A stretch of 64,000 nt of DNA from Paenibacillus_F chitinolyticus_A (GCF_045038035.1 NZ_CP173427.1:4712001-4776000), one strand, 5' to 3'. Shown: positions 1 to 8,818, numbered from the stretch's first letter. Notes: a model not told the origin generated them from the letters alone. Translations and numbers: made by a program.

Positions 1-26
1 ATATATTGATCTGAGGAGTCTGCCCG

Positions 27-1997
27 ATGAACAAAAGCAGCATTCGTACGCGCCTCATTCTGCTCATGCTGGCCGCAACCGTCATTCCGATCGTCATCTC
101 CATGATCGTCACGTATTTCTACACCACCCGTTCGGTCGGAACGAAGTTGATTCAGGAGAACGCGAACCTGATTTACCAGGGCAAAACGAATGTACAGGCG
201 TACATGGACACGCTGAACCGCAACTCGTTGTCGCTCTATAACGATCCCGGCATTCTTCTGATGCTCCGGCGGAATGTGCATGATTACACGAACGAAGCCC
301 AGACCTATACTCTGCTGCAAAATATGACTCACTCCGTGGACGGCATTTACCAGATCTATTTCTATATGGCAAAAGCCCGCAGATCTACGCTGCTCATCGG
401 GGATATCCCGAAGCGCGGCTACGATACGGATAATTTCAGCGAGCCTTATACGACCGGCAACCCGTCTTCCGTCGTGGAGCCCACGCATATGAGTTCCATT
501 TACGGCCTGGGGCAGAGTCCACCTTATTATGACCCCCGCCCCGTCATTACATTACACCGGGCCATCTACAACGTCCCGACGACGGAATGGCTGGGGACTT
601 TGTCGATCGATATCAAGCTGGAGGCGATCCAGGACATTGCCGACCAGCTTTTTAACAAGCAGCACGAACGTCTTTACCTGCTCGACCAGTCGGGCATGGT
701 CGTTTATTCCGGGGACAGCGCTCTAATCGGCAAGCCCCTCTCCGATGACTGGACCGGCCCGATTCTGGAGTCCAAGGAAGCGCGCGGACAACTGGAACTG
801 AATAAGTCGGTTTATTTGTACGAAAAAATGGACACCCCTTACATGAAGTGGACGCTCGTAAAGGAAATCCCGCACAGCTATCTGTATGAAGGGGCGCGGA
901 GCCTGACCCAGATCAATATCATCATCGCGGCGGTTTCCCTGCTGCTCGTCATTGCCGCCACTCTGTTCGTGACGATCCGCATTACCGCCCCGATCAAAAA
1001 ACTGATCGGAACGATCAACCAGATCCAGGCCGGTAATCTGACGGCCCGCGTAGACGGCGAAGGGCAGGATGAAATCGGCATTCTGGTCCGCCGGTTCCGC
1101 ACGATGATGGAGACGATCAACAACCTCATTCTGCGGGAGTACAGGCTGAACATCGCCAATAAAACGAATCAGTTGAAGGCGCTGCAGGCCCAGATCAATC
1201 CGCATTTCATGAACAATGCGCTGCAGTCCATCGGTACGCTGGCTCTCCAGCATAACGTCCCGCGCATCTACTCGCTGATCAACTCGCTGGCGAAAATGAT
1301 GCGCTACAGCATGAACACGAACCAGGAAGCCGTCCCGCTCTCCATGGAAATCGGCCATGTGAAAGCGTATCTGGCACTTCAGGAGGAGCGGTTCGAGGGC
1401 AAATTCCGTACGGACTTCGAACTGGACGAAGCCGCTCTCGGCATCGAGGTTCCGAAGATGATCGTTCAGCCGCTGGTCGAAAATTATTTCAAGCACGGCT
1501 TCGATCCGAAGCTCGGACCCGGCCACCTCACTGTACGGGTCCGGCTCGAACCCGGCGGTGAGAGGGGACCCGATGAGGTCCCGCTCAAACCGGGCGGAGG
1601 AGCGGGGCCCGGCGGGCTCGGCGCAGAGAACGGACCCGCAGCCGGCGCCGACGCGGCTCTGAGAAACGCGCCGGAATCCCGGCCGGACGAAGATTCCGCT
1701 GCGGCGGATGTTTCGCCCGCTTCCGGCGGGCTCCGCGCCAGGCCCGTCCTCTTCGTGGAAGTCGAGGACAACGGACGCGGCATCCCGGAGGACAAGCTGA
1801 CGGAGCTGCAAGCCGGACTTGCCGTTATGCGCGAGGAGACCGGGATGGACGAAGAAGGCGGAATCGGAATCGGCAACGTGAGGACGAGACTGCGCCTTTA
1901 CTTCGATCCGCAAGCTTCGCTGACACTTGAAAATACGGACCCGCACGGCGTCCGGATTACGATGCGCATTCCGCTCGGGGAGGATACCACAACATGA
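27..1997 (+). CDS. YesM-type sensor histidine kinase
   Basis: Membrane sensor kinase of 656 residues that should phosphorylate the AraC-type regulator encoded next. There are membrane segments near residues 11-33 and 298-320 with an extracytoplasmic sensor domain between them, then a HAMP segment. The His_kinase motif QINPHFMNNALQS has the phospho-accepting His at about 393, and the ATPase carries an N-box (LVENYFKHG) and G-box (DNGRGI). The start follows TGAGGAG. The stop overlaps the next start by 4 bases (ATGA), so the pair is co-translated. In this family such pairs usually control carbohydrate ABC transporters, which would lie left of the window. Odd feature: about 63 Gly/Pro/Ala/Glu-rich residues (about 509-571) are inserted in the ATPase domain between the N- and G-boxes. 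Confidence 0.93.
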   Translation: MNKSSIRTRLILLMLAATVIPIVISMIVTYFYTTRSVGTKLIQENANLIYQGKTNVQAYMDTLNRNSLSLYNDPGILLMLRRNVHDYTNEAQTYTLLQNMTHSVDGIYQIYFYMAKARRSTLLIGDIPKRGYDTDNFSEPYTTGNPSSVVEPTHMSSIYGLGQSPPYYDPRPVITLHRAIYNVPTTEWLGTLSIDIKLEAIQDIADQLFNKQHERLYLLDQSGMVVYSGDSALIGKPLSDDWTGPILESKEARGQLELNKSVYLYEKMDTPYMKWTLVKEIPHSYLYEGARSLTQINIIIAAVSLLLVIAATLFVTIRITAPIKKLIGTINQIQAGNLTARVDGEGQDEIGILVRRFRTMMETINNLILREYRLNIANKTNQLKALQAQINPHFMNNALQSIGTLALQHNVPRIYSLINSLAKMMRYSMNTNQEAVPLSMEIGHVKAYLALQEERFEGKFRTDFELDEAALGIEVPKMIVQPLVENYFKHGFDPKLGPGHLTVRVRLEPGGERGPDEVPLKPGGGAGPGGLGAENGPAAGADAALRNAPESRPDEDSAAADVSPASGGLRARPVLFVEVEDNGRGIPEDKLTELQAGLAVMREETGMDEEGGIGIGNVRTRLRLYFDPQASLTLENTDPHGVRITMRIPLGEDTTT

Positions 1998-3628
1998 TCG
2001 CATTACTCGTAGACGATGAAAAACACGTCCGCAATGCCCTGCGGATGCTGATCAAATGGGAAGAACACGGCATTTCGCAAATATTCGAGGCGGAGAACGG
2101 AGAAGAAGCCATTGAGGTGATCGGGTGCGAAAAGCCCCAGATCATCATCACGGATATGATGATGCCGGTAAGGGGCGGCGTGGAGCTGCTCCAATGGCTG
2201 CAAGCCAACGACCCTTCCGCCAAATCCATCGTGATCAGCGGCCACGACGATTTCGCTCTCGTCCGCCATACGATCCAATACGGCGGAACCGACTATATCC
2301 TGAAGCCGATCGATCCGGATCAGGTCAACGAGGCGCTGGCCAAAGCGGTCGCCAGCTGGAACAAAGAAGAGAGTGAACGCTCCCGGAGCCTGGAGCGGAA
2401 CATCGAGATGAACCGCATCAAGCCGGTCTACTGGGACCGGCAGTTGTCCGGGCTGCTCGACGAGCCCGCGCAGAATGCGGGCGCCGTCCGGGATCTGCAG
2501 GCCGACTGGGGCCTTCCGGCCGGAACGGGCTCGTGCCGCATCGCCATCCTCAGCATGGTCACGATGGAGACGAAGCTGAAGAACAAATTCGGCCGCAATA
2601 CGGACCTGCTCTTCTTCTCGCTGATCAATATCTGCAACGAGTTTCTGCATCGCCGCAGCCGCGGGGCCGCCTTCCGCTACTGGAGTTCCAACGAGATCGT
2701 GCTCCTGGTGTGGGGCGAGCCGAACAAGGTCCCCGCCCTTCTCGGAGACATCAACGAAGGCATCCTGACCGCCCTGCACAGCCGGCTCGATTTCGGGATC
2801 AGCGGAGCGCACGCCTTCCCGGACGGCCTCCCCGCGGCTTACCGCGAAGCCCGCGACGCGCTGCGCCAGCGCAATCTGCTCAGCCGCGGCGGCTGGATTC
2901 ACGAGGCTGTCCGGACCGAAGGCCTCCAGCCCCGGCGGCTGCGCTTCAGCGATTTCGAGGAAGTGATCCGGACCGCGATCCGCAGCGGCAGCGCCGAAGA
3001 GATCTCCTCCGCCGTGCAGGCGTGGTTCGACGGCGTCCGGAGCCTGAGCGCCATTACGCTCGAGCAGATCGAGCAGTGGCGCCGCGAAGCGGACACCATG
3101 CGGGGCCGATGGATCGAGGACTTCTTCCCGGACGGTCCCGAAGAGCTGCTCGCGGAGCTGCGCTCGGAAACCGGGAACGGGCAGACCATCGTCCCGCTGA
3201 ACGAGCAGGGCACGCTCTCGCTTGCCGACTGGCAGCAGGAGCTGACGCATTCGTTCGTCCAGCTTTCGAAGCAGCTGCTCAAAAGGCAGCACCGCGAGAA
3301 GAACGTCATTTACGACATCGCGAAATATTTGCAGACGCATTATCACGAAGAAATTTCCCTGCAGGATATCGCCGGCCGTTTTTTCCTCTCCCGTGAATAT
3401 ATTTCGCGCAAGTTCAAGCAGGAGTTCGGCACGAATCTTTCTGACTATCTGGGCGCCATCCGCATCGACAAAGCAAAGCTGCTCATGATGAATCCCAACC
3501 TACGGATTTCCCAGGTCAGCGAAATGGTCGGGTACAGCGATGAGAAATATTTCAGCAAAGTGTTCAAAAAAGTGACCGGCTGCTCGCCGAATGAATACCG
3601 GAAAGCGAACCAGCCCATGATTGAATAA
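1994..3628 (+). CDS. YesN-type response regulator with AraC output domain
   Basis: Response regulator of 544 residues. The N-terminal receiver has the acidic pair VDDE and phospho-Asp54 (IIITDMMMP). A long middle region of about 300 residues joins it to a C-terminal AraC/XylS double helix-turn-helix (about 440-540; DIAGRFFLSREYISRKF, then MVGYSDEKYFSKVFKK). It is the DNA-binding partner of the upstream kinase, with which it overlaps by 4 bases. Family members usually activate sugar-transport or polysaccharide-use operons; no such target lies to the right, so the regulon is unknown from this window. The length is normal for YesN proteins. Confidence 0.93.
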   Translation: MIALLVDDEKHVRNALRMLIKWEEHGISQIFEAENGEEAIEVIGCEKPQIIITDMMMPVRGGVELLQWLQANDPSAKSIVISGHDDFALVRHTIQYGGTDYILKPIDPDQVNEALAKAVASWNKEESERSRSLERNIEMNRIKPVYWDRQLSGLLDEPAQNAGAVRDLQADWGLPAGTGSCRIAILSMVTMETKLKNKFGRNTDLLFFSLINICNEFLHRRSRGAAFRYWSSNEIVLLVWGEPNKVPALLGDINEGILTALHSRLDFGISGAHAFPDGLPAAYREARDALRQRNLLSRGGWIHEAVRTEGLQPRRLRFSDFEEVIRTAIRSGSAEEISSAVQAWFDGVRSLSAITLEQIEQWRREADTMRGRWIEDFFPDGPEELLAELRSETGNGQTIVPLNEQGTLSLADWQQELTHSFVQLSKQLLKRQHREKNVIYDIAKYLQTHYHEEISLQDIAGRFFLSREYISRKFKQEFGTNLSDYLGAIRIDKAKLLMMNPNLRISQVSEMVGYSDEKYFSKVFKKVTGCSPNEYRKANQPMIE

Positions 3629-3712
3629 CCTTGTTCACATTTTTGTCATTTTCTTTTGAACGGTGATTGGGTATAATTAGGCTAACGTATGTTTACTTGG
3701 AGGTGCGCTTGG

Positions 3713-3811
3713 ATGTCTCATGCTTTCTGGATCATTATTGCAGTGCTTACCATGTTTATCGTGGCCATCTTCACATCTTCGTACAACGAGGATAAAACCA
3801 AAGGCCTGTAA
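3713..3811 (+). CDS. 32-residue single-span membrane miniprotein
   Basis: Short ORF with a strong ribosome site (GGAGGT, 8 bases before ATG) and a TATAAT box at 3672-3677, although no good -35 element is visible. The product begins MSHAFWIIIAVLTMFIVA: one hydrophobic helix (residues 5-20) followed by a polar tail ending DKTKGL. It has its own hairpin terminator downstream and is separated from yesN by 84 bases. I do not recognise a named family. Ribosome site, helix and terminator together make it a credible gene. It is probably an integral membrane peptide with its C-terminus in the cytoplasm. Confidence 0.6.
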   Translation: MSHAFWIIIAVLTMFIVAIFTSSYNEDKTKGL

Positions 3812-3856
3812 GTTTCGCGCGTCATGCGGACAAACGAAAGCCCTGGATATGAAATG

Positions 3857-3919
3857 ATCCCCACCCTAGCAAGCAGAATGAATTTTTTGTTCTGTCCGGC
3901 TGCGGTGGGGATTTTTTTA
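3857..3919 (+). terminator. Long hairpin terminator after the miniprotein
   Basis: ATCCCCACC (3857-3865) pairs with GGTGGGGAT (3904-3912), with an inner CAGAA/TTCTG stem, followed by a T-run. It separates the miniprotein from the hydrolase gene. Confidence 0.7.
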
Positions 3920-3979
3920 TGGGAGCAGGGAGACATGGAAACGTTACCGTTTCATGTACAAAGAGCGGAGGAAACCGAC

Positions 3980-5011
3980 ATGAAAGAAATCATTACCGAG
4001 ACTATGAGAAGCCTTAAAGAGTCAATCGGATTTTCCGGTACGGCCCTCGCAAGAAACAAGGACGAGATCCTCGTGAACTTCAGCAGCGGCTACGCCAATC
4101 GTTCCGAGGGGATCCGTAATCGGGCAGATACCCGCTTTGGAATAGCATCCGGGTGCAAGCTGTTTACAGCCGTTGCAATCTGCCAATTAGTGGAGAAAGG
4201 TCAACTCTCTTACGATTCCAGGCTGCAGGACTGTCTCCCTTTAGAGTTCAAAAATTTTGATCGAGAAATCACCATTCATCATTTATTAACGCATATTTCC
4301 GGAATACCTGACTATTTCGATGAAGAGACTATGGATAATTTCGAAGACTTATGGACCCATTATCCCATGTACCGCGTCAGACGGCCCCAAGATTTCCTCC
4401 CTTTGTTTGCGGATAAGAAGATGAAGCATGAGGTCGGCCGCGTGTTCCATTACAACAACGGAGGCTATATTGTTTTGGGACTGGTCGTTGAACACCTCAG
4501 CGGACTCGCATTCAGCGACTATGTAGAGAAATTTATTTTTGCCAGAACGGGCATGATGGATTCCGGATACTTCGAAGCGGATGGTTTGCCTGAACGTACG
4601 GCAGCCGGCTATATCGATCACGAAGACGGAAGCTGGAAAACCAATGTATTCTCGCTTCCCGCCAAAGGCGGCCCGGACGGCGGCGCTTATGTAACGGCAC
4701 CGGATATGACGAGATTCTGGGAGAGTTTAATGAATTTTGAATTAATAAACGAGGAAACGACCGCTGCGCTGTTGCAGCCCCATGTGCATATAACTAACGA
4801 TATTTACTATGGATACGGACTTCGAATGAAGCTTCGGCAGCAGGGCGTAGAAAAGTATATTTTAATGGGGTATGATCCGGGCGTGAACTTCAGGTCTGTT
4901 TACTACCCTGAAGAGGCATGTTCTATCGTGGTTTGCTCCAACAAATCTGGCGGAGCTTTCGAAATCATTTCCGGCATTGAACAAGAATGTACCGGGCAAA
5001 AAAGGGGTTGA
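3980..5011 (+). CDS. Serine hydrolase of the beta-lactamase/class C fold
   Basis: Protein of 343 residues in the serine beta-lactamase-like family (PF00144 type), which includes penicillin-binding esterases and D-aminopeptidases. The SxxK motif is S57-G-C-K60 and the second motif is Y158-N-N160. The usual C-terminal HxG/KTG element is not obvious; the region reads MGYDPGVNF. There is no signal peptide, so it is probably cytoplasmic. The ORF is open further upstream, but ATG 3980 is chosen because GGAGGA precedes it and the upstream part overlaps a terminator. Substrate unknown; a true beta-lactamase role is unlikely without a secretion signal. Confidence 0.85.
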   Translation: MKEIITETMRSLKESIGFSGTALARNKDEILVNFSSGYANRSEGIRNRADTRFGIASGCKLFTAVAICQLVEKGQLSYDSRLQDCLPLEFKNFDREITIHHLLTHISGIPDYFDEETMDNFEDLWTHYPMYRVRRPQDFLPLFADKKMKHEVGRVFHYNNGGYIVLGLVVEHLSGLAFSDYVEKFIFARTGMMDSGYFEADGLPERTAAGYIDHEDGSWKTNVFSLPAKGGPDGGAYVTAPDMTRFWESLMNFELINEETTAALLQPHVHITNDIYYGYGLRMKLRQQGVEKYILMGYDPGVNFRSVYYPEEACSIVVCSNKSGGAFEIISGIEQECTGQKRG

Positions 5012-5026
5012 TTTCTCAGCCCCTTT
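4998..5026 (-). terminator. Terminator of the DUF2500 gene
   Basis: AAAGGGG...CCCCTTT hairpin at 5001-5026. Read on the minus strand it is followed by a run of six T, so it serves the leftward gene that ends at 5065. It also overlaps the stop codon of the hydrolase gene. Confidence 0.65.
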
Positions 5027-5064
5027 AGTCGATTCGGTCTTCCCCGGAGTCCGGCCGGCAAAAC

Positions 5065-5481
5065 TTACGGATAACTGACCACCCGGTGCCGCGCAAAACC
5101 GAGATAACGGGTACCCTGAAAATTCAGCTTCCCCATATCCCCCTCTACAAGCTGTCCGTATTCGGAACCGCTTATCCGAAACTCGATCCGGTCGCCGCTC
5201 TCCACTTCGAACGTAACGAAGTAGCTCGTGTCCGTGGAATGGCTGTGCATGGATTCGTTCGAAGCCGAATGGTGGTGGGATACTTCCGTTCGCTTCGTGG
5301 CGACCCGCGCTTCTACCGTCAGTATCGGCTGCTTGTTGTTATGGTTCCACTGCAGAATACTCCTCACCAAGGTAAACCCGATAAACGCCAGAATCGCGAT
5401 GAAAAAGATAGGGAACAACACCGATATGAGACCGAAGATCCCCGGTTCGTTTCCGAATCCTATGCCGTCTATGTTTATCAC
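5065..5481 (-). CDS. DUF2500 membrane-anchored protein
   Basis: About 138 residues: a short N-terminus, one membrane segment (LISVLFPIFFIAILAFIGF), a His/Ser-rich linker (VSHHHSASNESMHSH) and a small beta-rich domain ending in KLNFQGTRYLGF, which fits DUF2500. Function of the family is unknown. I chose GTG 5481 because AGGAG sits 8 bases upstream. The longer reading from ATG 5574 begins beside a terminator hairpin without a ribosome site. Single gene with its own terminator. Confidence 0.8.
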   Translation of the reverse strand: MINIDGIGFGNEPGIFGLISVLFPIFFIAILAFIGFTLVRSILQWNHNNKQPILTVEARVATKRTEVSHHHSASNESMHSHSTDTSYFVTFEVESGDRIEFRISGSEYGQLVEGDMGKLNFQGTRYLGFARHRVVSYP

Positions 5482-5574
5482 GGCTCTCTCTCCTCTCTGT
5501 TCCGCATCTGAAAGCTCCGTCCTGATTTTACCATATCCCCTTGCTTTTAGGGGATCAAAAAAAGACAGGGCCAT

Positions 5575-5612
5575 AAAAAAACGCCGTCTCCTAAAGGAAA
5601 CGGCGTTTTTTT
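5575..5612 (-). terminator. Terminator of the abrB-type gene
   Basis: ACGCCGT (5581-5587) pairs with ACGGCGT (5600-5606), flanked by A- and T-runs on both sides. On the minus strand it terminates the AbrB-type gene and could work in both directions. Confidence 0.8.
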
Positions 5613-5659
5613 AACTTCTGTGTTCGATCTTTCCGGTGAAAACTAGGCAATAAGCCCTA

Positions 5660-5920
5660 CTAGACTCTCGGTTGTTTCATTGCGTTCATTTCACCCAGAC
5701 AATTGGAACAGATGTGACGCTCTTTAAATTCGTTAACATGATCCATCTCACCGCAGAACACGCATTTCGGGCGGTATCTCTCTAGGATGATATGGTCCCC
5801 TTGTACTAAAATTTCGACCGGATCGCCTTCGTTCATTTGGTATCTCTTACGCAGCGATTTAGGTAATACGATACGTCCAAGCTGATCCACTTTACGGACA
5901 ACTCCAGCTGGTTTCATCAT
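5660..5920 (-). CDS. AbrB-family transition-state regulator
   Basis: DNA-binding protein of 86 residues. The swapped-hairpin AbrB domain is clear: MMKPAGVVRKVDQLGRIVLP, then SLRKRYQMNEGDPVEI. The C-terminus has two CxxC pairs (CVFC and CSNC), suggesting a small zinc-binding knuckle rather than the classic AbrB C-domain. AbrB proteins repress post-exponential genes during growth. ATG 5920 is preferred because GAGGTGA lies 8 bases before it; GTG 5932 would sit too close to the same site. It could be an Abh- or AbrB-like paralogue, and the exact orthology is uncertain. Confidence 0.88.
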   Translation of the reverse strand: MMKPAGVVRKVDQLGRIVLPKSLRKRYQMNEGDPVEILVQGDHIILERYRPKCVFCGEMDHVNEFKERHICSNCLGEMNAMKQPRV

Positions 5921-6712
5921 TGTGCCACTCACCTCATTTCACCGATGCATAATCGGCTTTACAATCTTTACCCATTTTTATTCGCCAAATTTCTGCTAAT
6001 TCCTTCTAACTTCGTTATATTCTTTTTATTCGGGGAAACAACACGAAGAAAATTACAAGATTCCAAAGCACCAGAGCAAAAGAACCTTTGTCCGGCCCAC
6101 AAACTAGCCCGGATATGCCTAAACGCCTAGAAATCTTCCCGGAAAAATCGCCCGGCTTCCCTTTCCGCGAATCCCGTGTTGCTGCTTTAGGCTCATGCAA
6201 TCCCGTAACGAATCCCGGACTCTCCGGTTTTTCCTGAATACGAAATGAACCTTCCGGCCCACGCCCGCCTGTAACGAGATTCCGTTTATCCCGCGGCACC
6301 ACCCGGCCTTTAAGTATCACGGCAAGGCATCTGTCCCACCAAACTAATAGTCAAGGAGATGGAATCGTTTAAAACTGGCGAAATTGGATAAAGCTTAGTT
6401 CCTGCCATCTTCCATAAACATAACATACATTCCAACTAAATATAACAGACAAGTATAAAGGAGGAAAAAAAACTAGGGAAGCTAGCTTCCGTCCGGCCCG
6501 TCCTAACGATCGGAACGCTCACGTTAACGCATTGGGACCCGATCCCCCTGACGCTCAAAATCCCATACCCGGCCAAATATATCGGCAATTACCCTGCTCG
6601 GTTCGAAAATTCACTAATATCATTTGCAATTGAAATGAACGATGCTTATGATAGTTTGCGACTATAAAATGCAATGTCTCTTCATAATTCAACTAACGGG
6701 AGGTTCATATTA
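5921..6712. other. Gene-poor stretch
   Basis: About 790 bases without a credible gene. ORFs at 5945-6130 (+) and 6015-6320 (-) lack ribosome sites and family features. The stretch holds pyrimidine-rich sequence, a well-formed but orphan ribosome site AAAGGAGG at 6457-6464 with no start codon after it, and a perfect 14-base palindrome GGAAGCTAGCTTCC at 6477-6490. It may be the remains of a decayed gene. Confidence 0.5.
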
Positions 6713-7075
6713 ATGAAGACTGTTAGCCAAGAAATCCAGGATTTGTCCATTAAATCCTTGGTGTCGACTTTAAATAAACTTTCAAACGCTTATAAAAGCA
6801 TGACAGAAAAAGGTTCAAACACCACGCTCGTCAAAAAGAGGCAAAACGCTGTAAAAGTTGGTTTAGAAAGCCTCAAAGCAACTTGGAACGGGGAAAATTT
6901 TTCCTATGACGAAAAAATCATTTTGACTTCTAAAGAAGTTCTACAAAGTGTCATTCCATCAGTCGAAAAACAGATAGCAAAAGCAAAAGAAGGCAGTTCC
7001 CAAAAAACTTTAAATGAGCATCGCTTAACTGCACTTACACTGGCAATCGAATCCTTGGAGAACCGTCTTATATAA
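6713..7075 (+). CDS. AT-rich orphan protein, helical, 120 residues
   Basis: Begins at ATG 6713 after GGGAGG (MKTVSQEIQDLSIKSL). The product is Lys/Ser/Leu-rich with predicted amphipathic helices, no signal peptide and no Cys. I recognise no family. Base composition is clearly more AT-rich than the flanking genes, suggesting horizontal arrival. A perfect ACCGTCTTATATAAGACGGT hairpin covers the stop codon, and a terminator lies at 7201-7241. The in-frame extension upstream to 6674 has no ribosome site. Confidence 0.6.
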   Translation: MKTVSQEIQDLSIKSLVSTLNKLSNAYKSMTEKGSNTTLVKKRQNAVKVGLESLKATWNGENFSYDEKIILTSKEVLQSVIPSVEKQIAKAKEGSSQKTLNEHRLTALTLAIESLENRLI

Positions 7076-7122
7076 GACGGTTCCTCGACTTTAACCAAAG
7101 AAAAAACGATCTTCGAAAATAG

Positions 7123-7181
7123 AAGACCGTTTAAGTAAAAGGAATGCTTACCACAATCTATGTCAATAAGACCGTTTAAGT
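7123..7181. repeat. 14-base direct repeat AAGACCGTTTAAGT
   Basis: Copies at 7123-7136 and 7168-7181, 45 bases apart, downstream of the AT-rich orphan gene. The first copy is the right arm of a hairpin (AAACGATCTTC...GAAGACCGTTT). No function is assigned. Confidence 0.5.
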
Positions 7182-7200
7182 TTGGGTGTATACAGGAGGA

Positions 7201-7241
7201 CCCTGAGAAGAGGGCTGGTTCCCTTCTCCTTAGGGTTTTTT
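7201..7241 (+). terminator. Rightward terminator
   Basis: CCCTGAGAAGAGGG pairs with CCCTTCTCCTTAGGG and is followed by six T. Only the plus strand has the T-run, so it closes the orphan-gene unit rather than trmL. Confidence 0.75.
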
Positions 7242-7248
7242 GTCCTGT

Positions 7249-7713
7249 TTACCGGAGTCCCGGAAAATCGTTCTGCCGGAGCGCCTCGAACAGGACGATA
7301 GCCGCGGAATTCGACAAGTTCAGCGAGCGGACCGCATCCGACATCGGCATTCTCATGGTCTGGCCGGGGTGGGCCTCCAGAATTTCGGGCGGGAGCCCCT
7401 TCGTCTCTCTGCCGAACACGAAAAAATCGCCGTCGCGGAATTCGAAATCCGTATACCGTTTATCGGTTTTCGTGGTGGCAAAAAAGAACCGGCTTCCGGC
7501 ATATTTCTCTTTGACCTCGTCAAAAGAATCGTGATATTCCAGTTTGACGGAATGCCAGTAGTCGAGCCCAGCCCGTTTCAATGTTTTGTCGTCCGTTGAA
7601 AATCCGAGCGGCCGCACCAGATGCAGGTAAGTCCCCGTCGCTGCACAGGTCCGGGAAATATTGCCTGTGTTCGCCGGAATTTCCGGTTCAACCAATACGA
7701 TGTGAAAAGCCAT
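7249..7713 (-). CDS. trmL: tRNA (cytidine/uridine-34 2'-O)-methyltransferase
   Basis: SPOUT-class methyltransferase of 154 residues (TrmL/CspR/YibK) that methylates the ribose of the wobble base in tRNA-Leu isoacceptors using S-adenosylmethionine. The diagnostic knot motifs are all present: NTGNISRTC near the N-terminus, FGRETKGLP around residue 100 and RSLNLSNSAA near 130. Length is exactly that of the family. AGAGGTGA precedes the start at good distance. Stand-alone gene. Confidence 0.94.
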   Translation of the reverse strand: MAFHIVLVEPEIPANTGNISRTCAATGTYLHLVRPLGFSTDDKTLKRAGLDYWHSVKLEYHDSFDEVKEKYAGSRFFFATTKTDKRYTDFEFRDGDFFVFGRETKGLPPEILEAHPGQTMRMPMSDAVRSLNLSNSAAIVLFEALRQNDFPGLR

Positions 7714-7854
7714 GCTGCACGTTCACCTCTTTCCTCAACTAGTATACCACTTTCCGCTCCGCAATTTTAACACTCGTTTTACGTCTTCTTAATATGACCG
7801 TGATACATAGGCGCGATAATAGAACTAATAACCGAACCCAAAGGAGACCGATTC

Positions 7855-8568
7855 ATGAAGAAAAAAGTGCTAGTCGTAGACGACGAACCTTCGATCTCCA
7901 TGCTCATCGAGTTCAATCTGAAGCTCGTAGGCTTCGAAGTCCAGTGTGTATATGACGGTGAGGCCGTATTCGACGTCATCGGCCAGTTCCGTCCCGACAT
8001 TATCGTTCTCGACCTGATGCTGCCCAAAATGGACGGCCTGCAGGTCTGCCGCAAGCTGCGCAGCCAGAACAATCTCGTTCCCATCATTATGCTTACCGCC
8101 ATGCAAGATTTATCGGATAAAATCGCCGGACTGGATAACGGTGCCGACGATTATATGACCAAGCCTTTCAGTCCGCAGGAGCTGATTTCCCGTATTCAGG
8201 CGATCATCCGCCGCATCCAGACCCTCCCGGCCTCGGGCGAAGAAGCTCCGATCACGATCGGCCAGCTCAGCATCCGTCCCGATCAGCGCGAGGTAACCTG
8301 CGCGGGGAAGCCGGTTGATCTGACCCCCAAAGAATTCGAGCTGCTCGTGTTCCTTTGCAAGCACAGGGGCAAAGTACTGAGCCGCCAGCAGCTGCTGCAT
8401 GGCGTCTGGGATTATCATTTCCTCGGCGATACCCGTATCGTCGATGTCCACATCTCACATCTCCGTGATAAAATCGAGGCCAACGCCCGGACACCCGAAT
8501 ATATCATGACCATCCGCAACGTCGGCTACAAATTGACCGAACCCGCCATTAAAGAGAGTTTTGCCTGA
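7855..8568 (+). CDS. OmpR/PhoB-type response regulator (orphan)
   Basis: Regulator of 237 residues: receiver domain with VVDDE and phospho-Asp53 (VLDLMLPKMDG), conserved Lys in TKPFSPQEL, then a winged-helix output domain (residues about 135-230; PVDLTPKEFELLVFLCKH). The start follows AAAGGAG. No histidine kinase is adjacent; a terminator follows directly and the next gene is on the other strand. It is therefore an orphan, served by a kinase encoded elsewhere. The sequence resembles PhoP/ResD-like regulators, but the target genes cannot be told from here. Confidence 0.92.
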   Translation: MKKKVLVVDDEPSISMLIEFNLKLVGFEVQCVYDGEAVFDVIGQFRPDIIVLDLMLPKMDGLQVCRKLRSQNNLVPIIMLTAMQDLSDKIAGLDNGADDYMTKPFSPQELISRIQAIIRRIQTLPASGEEAPITIGQLSIRPDQREVTCAGKPVDLTPKEFELLVFLCKHRGKVLSRQQLLHGVWDYHFLGDTRIVDVHISHLRDKIEANARTPEYIMTIRNVGYKLTEPAIKESFA

Positions 8569-8610
8569 GTGCCTCCCGGAAACACGGGCATACACAGATA
8601 GATTTATAAG

Positions 8611-8645
8611 AGGTAGGGCGAAAACATTCGCCGTACCTTTTTTTA
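8611..8645 (+). terminator. Terminator of the orphan response regulator
   Basis: AGGTAGGGCGAA pairs with TTCGCCGTACCT (one mismatch), followed by seven T. Confidence 0.85.
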
Positions 8646-8748
8646 TGGTTTTGCGGCTTGTGTTAATCCTCCATCCTACAGTCCCGTTCCGTCCTTGGTC
8701 ATCCGTCACAGGTCTAAGCCGTCCGGCGAAACCGCTTATCCGCGCAGC

Positions 8749-8779
8749 AAAAACGGGACCCTGTGAAGGGCCCCGTTTT
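8749..8779 (-). terminator. Terminator of serC
   Basis: AAAACGGGACCC pairs with GGGCCCCGTTTT; on the minus strand a T-run follows. Located 40 bases after the serC stop. Confidence 0.85.
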
Positions 8780-8818
8780 CCGATAAGAATAAAAGAATAC
8801 CTGTCCGTGTAACGGAAG

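Noticed and set aside
723..2003. Long minus-strand ORF of 426 codons opposite the YesM-type kinase
   Set aside because: Shadow of a GC-rich gene: no ribosome site, Arg/Gln/His-rich composition, no domain.
2003..3346. Minus-strand ORF of 447 codons opposite the YesN-type regulator
   Set aside because: Third-position shadow of the real gene; no start signal.
6015..6320. Minus-strand ORF of 101 codons in the gene-poor stretch
   Set aside because: No ribosome site, unusual basic composition, no family resemblance; the pyrimidine-rich DNA explains the open frame.
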